Positions 56,841 to 64,000 of a stretch of DNA of 64,000 nucleotides are shown in pieces. The translations under genes were made by a program, and so were the position numbers. The DNA is taken from positions 1,224,413-1,288,412 of the forward strand of contig CAXUJK010000001.1 in assembly GCA_964251385.1 (NCBI GenBank), written 5' to 3'. How positions within the stretch are numbered: the first letter of the stretch is position 1; every line of letters begins with the position of its first letter. Under the pieces are notes generated by a model that was not told where the DNA came from, did no database searches, and saw only the letters and a program-made list of their open reading frames with translations. The DNA comes from CADCVW01 sp964251385. Its GTDB lineage: Bacteria; Pseudomonadota; Alphaproteobacteria; Sphingomonadales; Sphingomonadaceae.

Positions 56841-57939
56841 GCGCGTGCGCCTTGTCGCCGATGAACGAGAGCGTCGAGTACGGCGTCGGGAACGAGGCGC
56901 CTCCGCGATCGAACTCGTCGCCCGCGATCGCCTTCTTGCACGCCTCCACGTCGATCCCGTGCATCCTCGCGAAGTTGCCAGACAGCATGTTCGCCTTGTC
57001 CTGACGCGTGATCTGGCGGAGCGGCTTGAACAGCCCGCCGCTGTCGAGAAGGTCGTCGGGGAACGAGAACGCCTCGAACGCCTCCAGCCCCGGCTGCGGG
57101 TGGTGGAGCGAGCCGCCCGAACCCCAGAACAACCGCTCCAGCATGTCGCTGCCGCCGATCCGGCACAGTCCCAGCAGGATCTCGGCGAACGCGCGCGGGC
57201 GGCGTTCGACGATGATGTTCTGGATCTCCATGTTGATCGCGATATTGCCGAAGCGCGCGAGCAACCACGCGGTCTCCTCCATGAACGCGAGGCCTCCGTG
57301 GACGATCTCGAAGTTGAGGTGCGGGAAATCGCCCGCCGCCGTCTCGATGTCGCTGGGGTTGTACGCCTGGCCCACCGGGAACGGCCCGATCGGCACCGCC
57401 TTGTGCACCGCGACGTGCTTGATCCCCAGCCGCGACGCGTTCTCGTACAGCGGGTAGATGAGCTTGGGATCGTCCATCCGCCACGACACGGGCCCGCTGC
57501 CGTCCCAACTCGTCGGGTACAGCTTGAGCCCGAGCGGCTTCAACATATCGAACTGCTCGTTCATGTCCTGGATCGCGCCCGCGCCGCGCAGAGGATCGAC
57601 GCACGTGTATGCCCCGATGAAGCGGTTGGGGTAGCGCTGCAGCGCCTCCGCCGCCTTGGCGACCGACGAATAGCCGTCCTTGAACGCCGCAATGGCGAGC
57701 GGATGCATGACCGCGACGTCCGTGTCGCTTTCCCCGAACAGCAGGTTGGCGACGTCCGGAACCTGCCAGTCGACCAGATATTCTTCCCGTGTCATCGCAT
57801 ATTTGGGATCGGGCGGGCTCGCCGCCAAATGGTAGGCGAGCTCGACCATGGCGTGCCCCAAAACCGGGTCTTCCCAATTGGACGGCAGGTGGTTGTACGC
57901 GTGCGCCACCGCATCGATCACGAACAGGCCATTGATCAT
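56821..57939 (-). CDS. Amidohydrolase-2 family protein
   Basis: This 372-residue TIM-barrel protein has features of amidohydrolase-2 hydrolases/decarboxylases: N-terminal VIDAVAHAYNHLPS (a variant of the DxHxH metal site), central GLKLYPTSWDGSG and KHVAVHKAVPIGP, and a C-terminal LFWGSGGSLHHPQPG. Substrate is unknown. It is the third gene of the TonB receptor-SDR-amidohydrolase-MIP18 series, all minus strand with short gaps. The first motif is imperfect, so catalytic metal binding may differ from classical members. Confidence 0.78.
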   Translation of the reverse strand: MINGLFVIDAVAHAYNHLPSNWEDPVLGHAMVELAYHLAASPPDPKYAMTREEYLVDWQVPDVANLLFGESDTDVAVMHPLAIAAFKDGYSSVAKAAEALQRYPNRFIGAYTCVDPLRGAGAIQDMNEQFDMLKPLGLKLYPTSWDGSGPVSWRMDDPKLIYPLYENASRLGIKHVAVHKAVPIGPFPVGQAYNPSDIETAAGDFPHLNFEIVHGGLAFMEETAWLLARFGNIAINMEIQNIIVERRPRAFAEILLGLCRIGGSDMLERLFWGSGGSLHHPQPGLEAFEAFSFPDDLLDSGGLFKPLRQITRQDKANMLSGNFARMHGIDVEACKKAIAGDEFDRGGASFPTPYSTLSFIGDKAHAHDTIYA

Positions 57940-57981
57940 GTCAGCTCTCCCGTTTTCGTCAATTCAGCACGAAGGACCAAT

Positions 57982-58722
57982 TCAAACAAGCGTGTAGCCG
58001 CCGTCGACGGCGGTCAGCGTTCCGGTGATGAACGACGCCTCGTCGCTCGCCAGGAAAAGGGCCAGGTTGGCGACCTCGATCGGCTTCCCGATGCGTCCCA
58101 TCAGCGTCGCGGCGACCGCGCCTTCGATGTAATCCTTGGGCATGGCCTGCGTCATCCCCGTGTCGATCGCGCCGGGCAGGACCGCGTTGACGCGGATGCC
58201 CTGCGAAGCATATTCGGCTGCGGTTAGCCGGGTCAGCATCGACACTCCGCCCTTGGACGCGGAGTAGGCGGGAAGCTGCGTGAAGGCGACCAGCGCCGCC
58301 ATCGACGAGGTGTTGACGATCGACCCGCCGCCGCTCGCGAGCATCAGCGGGATGGCGTACTTCATGCCGAGGAAGACGCCGCGCAGGTTGACCGCGATCA
58401 CCTGGTCGAAATCGTCCTCGGCATAGTCCGTGGTGAGCGCGATCGGGCCCTGGATGCCCGCGTTGTTGCACAGGATGTCGAGCCGCCCGAAGCGTTCGAC
58501 CGCAAGATTGAGCATCGCCTGCACGTCGGCGCTCTGCGACACGTCGGCGTGCGTCGCGACGCAGGCCTCGCCGATCCCGGCGGCGATCGCGTCCTGCTTG
58601 CCCGAAACGTCGGCGGCGACGACCCTCGCCCCTTCCCGGCAGAACAGTTCGGCCATCGCCGCGCCCATCCCCGAGCCCGCGCCCGTCACCACCGCGACCT
58701 TGCCCGCCAGTCGTTCACCCAT
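57982..58722 (-). CDS. Short-chain dehydrogenase/reductase
   Basis: This 246-residue classical SDR has the cofactor loop TGAGSGMGAAM at 14-24, NNAGIQGP and the catalytic set Ser in NTSSMAA, Tyr-x-x-x-Lys as YSASKGG. The C-terminal DGGYTLV is typical. An acidic residue after strand 2 (ADVSG) suggests NAD rather than NADP. It starts 1 base after the TonB-receptor stop. Substrate probably matches the receptor's cargo, which is not known. Confidence 0.85.
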   Translation of the reverse strand: MGERLAGKVAVVTGAGSGMGAAMAELFCREGARVVAADVSGKQDAIAAGIGEACVATHADVSQSADVQAMLNLAVERFGRLDILCNNAGIQGPIALTTDYAEDDFDQVIAVNLRGVFLGMKYAIPLMLASGGGSIVNTSSMAALVAFTQLPAYSASKGGVSMLTRLTAAEYASQGIRVNAVLPGAIDTGMTQAMPKDYIEGAVAATLMGRIGKPIEVANLALFLASDEASFITGTLTAVDGGYTLV

Positions 58723-58723
58723 G

Positions 58724-61159
58724 CTAGAACCTGTACCTTGCTTCGACGAAATAGGTGCGCGGCGCGCCGGGCACCGCGGTGTTGAGCGCGAACACGCTTT
58801 CGAACGGCAGCCCGCCGACGAAATAGACCTTGTCGAACGCGTTCTTGACGTTCGCCGCCACCGAGAAGCCGCGCGCCTCGTCCTCGATCGACACGCGGAA
58901 ATCGGCAAGCGCGTAGCCGGGAATGACCGCGCCCGGGTTGAGCGAGGCCGCGGCCGAGCTGAAGAACGTCTTCGTCTGCCCGTACACGTCGCCGCGCATG
59001 GACACGTCCAACTGCTCGCCGAGCGGCACGGTCACTTCGGCGAACGCGGTGCCCGAATATTCGGGCAGGTCGGGATAGGGCCCGAACGCAACGGGCGGCC
59101 CGCCCGCGACCGCGACCAGATTGCTGGTGAATTTCGCGTCGGCGTAGTTCCCGCTCAGACCCACCGAAAGCCAACGCGCGGGCCGGACGAACAGGTCCGC
59201 CTCGATCCCGCGAATGCGCGCCTTGGGCACATTGACCGTAATCGCCGAGGGCACGCCGAAGATCTGCGCGTAGGTGACGCGCTGGATGTCCTCGACCTTC
59301 AAATTATACGCGGCGATGTTGAAACGGACGGGGATGCCGCCGGGACTGGCGCGGTACTTGGCGCCGATTTCGATGTCGCTCGCGACCTCGGACCGGTACT
59401 CGCTGCCGCCTTCGTTGCCGAACCCGTCGATCGGCGGCGCGATCGAATTGAACCCGCCGCTGCGGAAGGAGCGCCGCGTCACCCCGTAGAGCAGCAGGTT
59501 GTCGAGCTGTTCCTGGATGCCGAATTGATAGCTGAACTTCGCGAACCGATCCGACTGCCCGCCCAGCGTGAAGGCCGGATTGGGCGCGGTCACGTAGACG
59601 TCGTCGTCTCCGCGGGTCAGCCGCACGTCCTCGCGCGTGTAGCGCAGGCCGGCGGTGACCGAGAGGCCGGCGACGCCCACCACCCGGCTGAGATCGAACG
59701 TACCCTGCGCGTAGGCGGCGTAGGTCTTGTTGGTCGTGAAGGTGTGGTTGAACTGATCGGTCAGCGGCGCATTGGGCGTCAGGTCGAAGATGATCGACTC
59801 GGAAAAATAGTCCTGCTTTTCATGGGAGAAGTAGATGCCCGCGACGTAGTTGAGCTGGTTATCGATCGCCTTGCCGAGCAGCTGCAGCTCTTCCGAAATC
59901 TGGCGCAGGTCGATGTCCAACCCGCGCGGGCCCAATGCGTCGATCCCGAACGGCGACCCGTCGAACTCGGCGCGATCGAGGCTTTTGAGGTCGGTGAACC
60001 CGAAGACGTTCTTGATCTGCGTGTTTTCCCCGACATCGTAGGTCGTGACGTTGGAGATGACGATGTTGTCCGCCTTGTGCGAGTTCGCCCCGTCGACGTC
60101 GATGATGAACGGTCCGCGCTCGCGCTGCGTGACCGCGAACTCCAGGATGCCGCGCGGGTCCGCGCCGGGATGCGCGGCGAGGTAGCGCGCGAACGCGCCG
60201 GGTCCGAACGCCGCGTCGACCGCCGGCGTGAACAGGAAGTTGGCGGGGATCGGCGGGATCGTCGCGCCTGGCGGCTGCGTGCCGGGCGGAAGGATCGAAT
60301 AGAGCACGCTGCTCGTGCTCGACCCGCGCGAGCGCAGATAGTCGACGATCAGCGTGTTGGTGAAGCGGTCGTCGGGCGCGAAGACGAGGCTGCCGCGGAT
60401 GCCCGTGCGATTGACGTTGCCGACGCGCGTGTCGTCGAACAGGTTGAACTGGAACCCGTCGCGGCGCTCGTACAGCCCGGCGACGCGCGCGAGAAGCGTA
60501 CCGCCGGCGAGCGGGACGTTGATCGCGCCTTCCAGCATGCGCAGGTCGTAATTGCCGATCCGGCCGCGAACGTAGCCGCCCAACTCCTTGTTCGGGCGCG
60601 CGGACGTGACGAGCACCGCTCCGCCCGTCGCGTTGCGCCCGAACAGCGTTCCCTGCGGACCTTTGAGCACCTGGATCGAATCGAGATCGTAGAACGCGCC
60701 CGCGCCCGACCCGCCGACCTGCACTTCGTTGAAGTAGGGCAGCACGCCCGGCCGCACGCTGCTGAACGGATCGAGCGACTGGCCGCGGATCGCATAGTTC
60801 AGCTGGTCGGAGCTTTGCGACGCCTTGACCGTCAGACCGGGCACCGCGGTCTGCAGGTCGGACTGCGAGACGATCGCCTTTTTCTCCAGCGCCTCGGCTC
60901 CGACCACCGACACGGCGACGGGGGTCCGCTCGAGCGTTTCGGAGCGGCGCTGCGCGGTGACGATGATCTCGTCCTGCCCGGCCGGTTCGTCGCCCTGGAC
61001 GACCGGCCCCGGTTGGGCGTTCGCATCGACCTGCTCGACCGTGTTCGCGGGCGGACCGGCGGGCGCGGCGGCGGGATCGGTCTGGGCCAGCGCCGTGGTC
61101 GAAAGCAGCGACGCGAGCAGGGCCGCGGCGGGCGAAACACTCCGGTGGATGCGGATCAT
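58724..61159 (-). CDS. TonB-dependent outer-membrane receptor
   Basis: This 811-residue receptor has a signal peptide (to ALAQ near residue 26), TonB box DEIIVTAQRR, a plug domain with ISVVG-like start and QVLKGPQGTLFGRNATGGAV, and a 22-strand barrel ending in an aromatic residue (VEARYRF). It imports a large or hydrophobic substrate energised by TonB. The neighbouring catabolic genes suggest an organic compound and not iron, an inference from context. Two palindromes lie upstream of the gene. Confidence 0.93.
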   Translation of the reverse strand: MIRIHRSVSPAAALLASLLSTTALAQTDPAAAPAGPPANTVEQVDANAQPGPVVQGDEPAGQDEIIVTAQRRSETLERTPVAVSVVGAEALEKKAIVSQSDLQTAVPGLTVKASQSSDQLNYAIRGQSLDPFSSVRPGVLPYFNEVQVGGSGAGAFYDLDSIQVLKGPQGTLFGRNATGGAVLVTSARPNKELGGYVRGRIGNYDLRMLEGAINVPLAGGTLLARVAGLYERRDGFQFNLFDDTRVGNVNRTGIRGSLVFAPDDRFTNTLIVDYLRSRGSSTSSVLYSILPPGTQPPGATIPPIPANFLFTPAVDAAFGPGAFARYLAAHPGADPRGILEFAVTQRERGPFIIDVDGANSHKADNIVISNVTTYDVGENTQIKNVFGFTDLKSLDRAEFDGSPFGIDALGPRGLDIDLRQISEELQLLGKAIDNQLNYVAGIYFSHEKQDYFSESIIFDLTPNAPLTDQFNHTFTTNKTYAAYAQGTFDLSRVVGVAGLSVTAGLRYTREDVRLTRGDDDVYVTAPNPAFTLGGQSDRFAKFSYQFGIQEQLDNLLLYGVTRRSFRSGGFNSIAPPIDGFGNEGGSEYRSEVASDIEIGAKYRASPGGIPVRFNIAAYNLKVEDIQRVTYAQIFGVPSAITVNVPKARIRGIEADLFVRPARWLSVGLSGNYADAKFTSNLVAVAGGPPVAFGPYPDLPEYSGTAFAEVTVPLGEQLDVSMRGDVYGQTKTFFSSAAASLNPGAVIPGYALADFRVSIEDEARGFSVAANVKNAFDKVYFVGGLPFESVFALNTAVPGAPRTYFVEARYRF

Positions 61160-61241
61160 GTCGTCTCTCCCCGTTGGCGACTCTGCCGCTGACGGCGGTC
61201 GCTCTTATGAGGGCAGCGTAGGCGCGGAGGTGTTCGACACA

Positions 61242-61257
61242 ATCAGATTAATCCGAT
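61242..61257. promoter_or_regulatory. Candidate TetR operator, imperfect palindrome
   Basis: ATCAGATTAATCCGAT is a 16-base palindrome with seven of eight pairs matching. It lies about 85 bases upstream of the TonB-receptor start, in the gap after the tetR gene. Confidence 0.5.
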
Positions 61258-61268
61258 GGACCCACCTA

Positions 61269-61280
61269 CGTTCGCGAACG
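61269..61280. promoter_or_regulatory. Candidate operator, perfect palindrome CGTTCGCGAACG
   Basis: A perfect 12-base palindrome directly after the tetR stop and 11 bases from the ATCAGATT palindrome. Either could be the TetR binding site. Confidence 0.45.
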
Positions 61281-61281
61281 A

Positions 61282-62001
61282 TCAGGCGTGCGTCTCCAAC
61301 CCCGACAGCATCATGTCGGCATAGGTGAGACCGATCTCCGCGGTGCCGATGTCGGACTTGCCCGGCCGGAACCAGCGGTGCGTCCACCCGAGCACGCCCA
61401 GGATTCCGTAGGCGACGACGCGGGCGTTCCCGACCCGTCGAAAACTGCCGTTGGCATAACCCTGTTCGATGATCGTGATGATCGCGTTCTCGATCTCACG
61501 ATTGAGCCTGCGCATCGTCGCCGACCATTCGGATCGACGGTCGCTGACCTGGCTCAGGTCCTCGCGGATGTAGATGTAGATCAGCGGGTAGCTGTCGCCG
61601 TACGAGTTCATCAGCGCGATGATGAGGTCGCGAAGCTTGCGTTTGGGCTCGTCGACGCTCCCGACGATCTTGAGCGCAATCTCCGCGTTGCGTTCGATGA
61701 CCGCGCGCATGACGACGTCGAACAGCTCTTCCTTGGACGAGATATAGTAGTAGATTGACGCCCGATCGATCCCGAGTTCGGCGGCGACCGCACTGATGCT
61801 CGCGCCCTTGAAGCCCAGCCGGTCGAACACCTTGACCGCCGCTTCCGCGATCTCCTCGCGCCGCTTCTGGTAAGACGCCGACCCGTCGACCTTGGCGGCC
61901 GAGCGCCGGCGTCCGATGCCGCTGACCGCGTCGTCGCTTTCGTTGGTCTCGCCCGGCATCGCAGCCTCGTTTGCCGGATCGCCGATCGAAAGGCTACCCA
62001 T
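61282..62001 (-). CDS. TetR family transcriptional regulator
   Basis: This 239-residue repressor-type protein has an N-terminal extension of about 40 residues, then the TetR helix-turn-helix at 45-90: RREEIAEAAVKVFDRLGFKGASISAVAAELGIDRASIYYYISSKEELF. The C-terminal helical domain binds an unknown ligand. It is the last gene of the upstream SDR operon, 3 bases after the SDR, and faces the receptor gene. An ATG 14 codons in (MPGETNES) is an alternative start. Confidence 0.87.
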   Translation of the reverse strand: MGSLSIGDPANEAAMPGETNESDDAVSGIGRRRSAAKVDGSASYQKRREEIAEAAVKVFDRLGFKGASISAVAAELGIDRASIYYYISSKEELFDVVMRAVIERNAEIALKIVGSVDEPKRKLRDLIIALMNSYGDSYPLIYIYIREDLSQVSDRRSEWSATMRRLNREIENAIITIIEQGYANGSFRRVGNARVVAYGILGVLGWTHRWFRPGKSDIGTAEIGLTYADMMLSGLETHA

Positions 62002-62004
62002 GCG

Positions 62005-62787
62005 TCAGCGCGTCGTGCTGTACCCGCCGTCGACCGGGATGACCGCGCCGGTGACGTTGGCCGACGCGCGCCCGGCCAGATAGATCGCCACCCCCGCCAT
62101 GTCGTCGTCCGCGCCGATGCGCCCGGTCGCGGCCTCGGCGGCGAGCGCGTCGCCATGTTCGGCGAGCGTCGCGCTCATCATGCGGCTTTCGAACGGGCCG
62201 GGCGCGATCGCATTGACCAAAATATGTTCGGGCCCGAGCTGCTTGGCCAGATGCCGCGTCAGGTGATGCACGCCCGCCTTGCTCGCCGAGTAAGCGTAGG
62301 ATTCGAGGTCGGGCGGGAAGATGCCGTGCACCGACCCGATGTTGATGACGCGCGCCGGTTCGGCGGCACTGGCGGCGGCGCGCAGTTCGGGCAGCAGCGC
62401 CACGGTCAAATGGAACACGCCTTTCACGTTGACGCCGAGCACCTTGTCCCAGGCCGCGTCCGGATAGGCTTCGATGGGTGCGCCCCACGTCACGCCCGCC
62501 GCGTTGACGAGGATGTCGAGCTTTGGCGATGCGCCGCGGAAAGCCTCCGCGATGGCGAGGCAGCCGGCGTGCGTGCCGACGTCGCCGGGCAGCGCATGCG
62601 CCTCGCCGAACGCGGACAGGGCGGCCGCCGTCTCCTCGCACGCCGCCGCCTTGCGGCTGACGACGTGGACCGACGCGCCCGCCTGGACGAGCGCGGTTGC
62701 GATCATGCGGCCGATGCCGCTCGTCCCGCCGGTGACGAGCGCGGTCCGGCCATTTAGCGAAAAGAGGCGGTCGAGGATGCCGCTCAC
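62005..62787 (-). CDS. Short-chain dehydrogenase/reductase
   Basis: This 260-residue classical SDR has the cofactor motif TGGTSGIGRMIA at 18-29, NAAGVTWG, Ser in NIGSVHG, catalytic YAYSASKAG and the end VDGGYSTTR. The Arg/Lys after strand 2 (VVSRKAAA) suggests NADP(H). The GTG start overlaps the previous gene's stop by 4 bases. It is part of the catabolic cluster, with unknown substrate. Confidence 0.85.
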   Translation of the reverse strand: MSGILDRLFSLNGRTALVTGGTSGIGRMIATALVQAGASVHVVSRKAAACEETAAALSAFGEAHALPGDVGTHAGCLAIAEAFRGASPKLDILVNAAGVTWGAPIEAYPDAAWDKVLGVNVKGVFHLTVALLPELRAAASAAEPARVINIGSVHGIFPPDLESYAYSASKAGVHHLTRHLAKQLGPEHILVNAIAPGPFESRMMSATLAEHGDALAAEAATGRIGADDDMAGVAIYLAGRASANVTGAVIPVDGGYSTTR

Positions 62788-63548
62788 GCTTTGGGTCCTC
62801 CCGCGACATAGAGCACTTGGCCCGACACGAACCCGGATCGGGGGTCGCAGAAGAAGGCGACCGCGTGCGCGATGTCCTCGGGCTGGCCCGCGCGGCCGAC
62901 GGGGATGTCCTTGATCAGATAGTCCGAAAACTGCTCGAACGTCATGCCGACCTTGGCGGCGACCGACTCGGTCATCGCGGTCACGGTGAAGCCGGGCGCG
63001 ACCGCGTTGGCGGTGATGCCGTACTTGCCGAGCTCGATGCTGAGCGTCTTCGTGAAACCCTGCAGGCCCGCCTTGGCGGCCGAATAGTTGGTCTGCCCCA
63101 GATTGCCGAGCGCGGCGATGCTCGACAGGTTGACGATGCGCCCATAACCAGCCGCGCGCATATGCGGCTGCACCTCGCGGGCCAGCAGAAATGCGCCGCG
63201 CAGATGGACGGCCATCACCGTGTCCCAGTCGTCCAGCGTCATGTTGGCGAGCGTCCGGTCGCGCAGCACGCCCGCGTTGTTGACCAGCACCGTCGGGGCC
63301 CCGAGCGCCGCGACGACGCGCGCGACCGCGGCCTTGACCGCAGCTTCGTCCGCGACGTCCGCGCCGATCGCGACCGCGCGGCGGCCGGTCGCCTCGACGG
63401 CGGCGACCGTGTCCGCGCATCCCCCCTCGTCCAGATCGACTACGGCGACGTCGCAGCCGTCCTGCGCCAGGCGAAGCGCGATGCCCGCGCCTATGCCGCG
63501 CGCGGCACCCGTGACGATCGCGACGGGATGTTCGGGTGGGTTGGTCAT
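62784..63548 (-). CDS. FabG/PhaB-like SDR (3-ketoacyl reductase type)
   Basis: This 254-residue classical SDR has TGAARGIGAGIA at 13-24, NNAGVLRDRTLANMT (a 3-oxoacyl-reductase-like loop), Ser in NLSSIAALG, YSAAKAG and a C-terminal VLYVAGGPKA. The Asp in VVDLDEGG after strand 2 suggests NAD. With the adjacent enoyl-CoA hydratase it could act as a 3-hydroxyacyl-CoA dehydrogenase in a beta-oxidation-like step. Inference from context. Confidence 0.82.
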   Translation of the reverse strand: MTNPPEHPVAIVTGAARGIGAGIALRLAQDGCDVAVVDLDEGGCADTVAAVEATGRRAVAIGADVADEAAVKAAVARVVAALGAPTVLVNNAGVLRDRTLANMTLDDWDTVMAVHLRGAFLLAREVQPHMRAAGYGRIVNLSSIAALGNLGQTNYSAAKAGLQGFTKTLSIELGKYGITANAVAPGFTVTAMTESVAAKVGMTFEQFSDYLIKDIPVGRAGQPEDIAHAVAFFCDPRSGFVSGQVLYVAGGPKA

Positions 63549-63584
63549 ATCGTCTCCGCTGTCAGCGCAATCGAAGTCGGCGTC

Positions 63585-64000
63585 CTACTCCGCGGGCTCG
63601 GACCCGCCGCCGTCCCGCTTGGCGAGATAGGCATCGTAGTACGTCCGGTGCGGCGCGAACGGCTTGTCGCGCATGCGCACCGCCGGGCGCACCCCGCCTT
63701 CCCGCCAGACCTTGGTGAACTCCTCCATGCCCGGCCCCGCGATCCCCAGCGCGTCGAGATCGTTCGCCGCCGCCATGCCTGCCTGCATCCCCGCCGCCTC
63801 GAACCAGCGGTTCGTCACTTCCTTGTGCGAATAGATCGCGTCGAGCGGCACGTTGGCGACGCGCTCGGCATAGGCGCGCGCAACCGCCTCGACTTCGTCG
63901 CGAGGCACCGACCGGTTGACGAGGCCGAGCTCGGCCGCCTCCACCCCCGTCATGTTGTCGCCGGTGAACAGCCATTCCTTGGTCTTGCGCATGCCGAGAT
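63585..64000 (-). CDS. Enoyl-CoA hydratase/isomerase, 5' truncated
   Basis: The frame runs off the window end; 137 C-terminal residues are visible. EWLFTGDNMTGVEAAELGLVNRSVPRDEVEAVARAYAERVA is the typical crotonase C-terminal half (the TGD...A..A...GLVN pattern). The oxyanion-hole and catalytic regions are outside the window, so hydratase, isomerase or related activity cannot be told apart. It is the first visible gene of the SDR-SDR-TetR operon, 36 bases before the next gene. Confidence 0.8.
   Translation of the reverse strand, partial: LGMRKTKEWLFTGDNMTGVEAAELGLVNRSVPRDEVEAVARAYAERVANVPLDAIYSHKEVTNRWFEAAGMQAGMAAANDLDALGIAGPGMEEFTKVWREGGVRPAVRMRDKPFAPHRTYYDAYLAKRDGGGSEPAE

Noticed and set aside
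58430..61192. 920-codon open frame antisense to the TonB receptor
   Set aside because: Arg/Asp/Val-rich shadow typical of high-GC third positions; the receptor on the other strand has signal, plug and barrel motifs.
1..64000. tRNA, rRNA, CRISPR arrays, insertion sequences or prophage genes
   Set aside because: None recognised by reading both strands; the only repeats are the short palindromic families described.

Overview
The window is GC-rich DNA from a motile alphaproteobacterium, most likely a sphingomonad (Sphingomonas or a close relative). The taxonomic pointers are flagellar regulators of the Caulobacter type (FlbT, FlaF, FliX, an FlbD-like protein, a FlaEY-like protein), a large TonB-dependent receptor beside catabolic short-chain dehydrogenases, and dispersed palindromic repeats. 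This placement rests on gene content; no rRNA or marker gene was available.

Region 1 (1-5370) is a tightly overlapping operon: a 5'-truncated DUF4178 protein, a 57-residue membrane peptide, a DUF350 membrane protein, a membrane-anchored spermidine-synthase-like enzyme, a Tat-exported flavin amine oxidase, an S-adenosylmethionine decarboxylase (speD) and a 38-residue secreted peptide ending in Cys-Cys. It looks like an envelope-associated polyamine system. Region 2 (5375-9350) is housekeeping: an APH-fold kinase, DNA polymerase IV, a flavin reductase and a CysQ-type phosphatase.

Region 3 (about 9400-52600) is a very large flagellar island. It encodes flagellin, rod, rings and hook (flgFGAH, flgEKL, flgC, flgI, flgJ, flgB, flgD, fliE, fliF), the C-ring and stator (fliM, fliN twice, fliG, motAB, FliL-like proteins), and the export apparatus (fliOPQR, flhAB, fliHIJ, fliK). 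The regulators are flbT, flaF, fliX, an FlbD-like protein without its ATPase domain, a FixJ-like response regulator and an unusual sigma-70-family factor. Operons are short and often head to head. Their start regions carry a TATAAT-like box without a recognisable -35, and several add a GGCAAAA/TTTTGCC inverted-repeat motif resembling FlbD (ftr) sites. I saw no sigma-54 promoter. Together with the truncated FlbD, this suggests that a sigma-54 flagellar cascade has been rewired to a sigma-70-type system. fliD, fliS, flgM, a classical fliA and chemotaxis genes are not in the window. A two-gene ABC exporter interrupts the island between fliH and fliF.

Region 4 (52596-56454) holds a glyoxalase-fold protein and a four-gene ABC exporter plus DesK/DesR-type two-component operon. 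Region 5 (56451-64000, all minus strand) is a catabolic cluster: MIP18-family protein, amidohydrolase, three SDR oxidoreductases, TonB receptor, TetR regulator and a partial enoyl-CoA hydratase. Two palindromes in front of the receptor gene are candidate TetR operators.

Two families of palindromic repeats are scattered through the flagellar island. One (GTCATCCCGGC type) mostly fills gaps between convergent genes; the other (GTTCCCCGGCG type) lies inside operons. No gap between genes exceeds 300 bases, and no tRNA, rRNA, insertion sequence or CRISPR array was seen.
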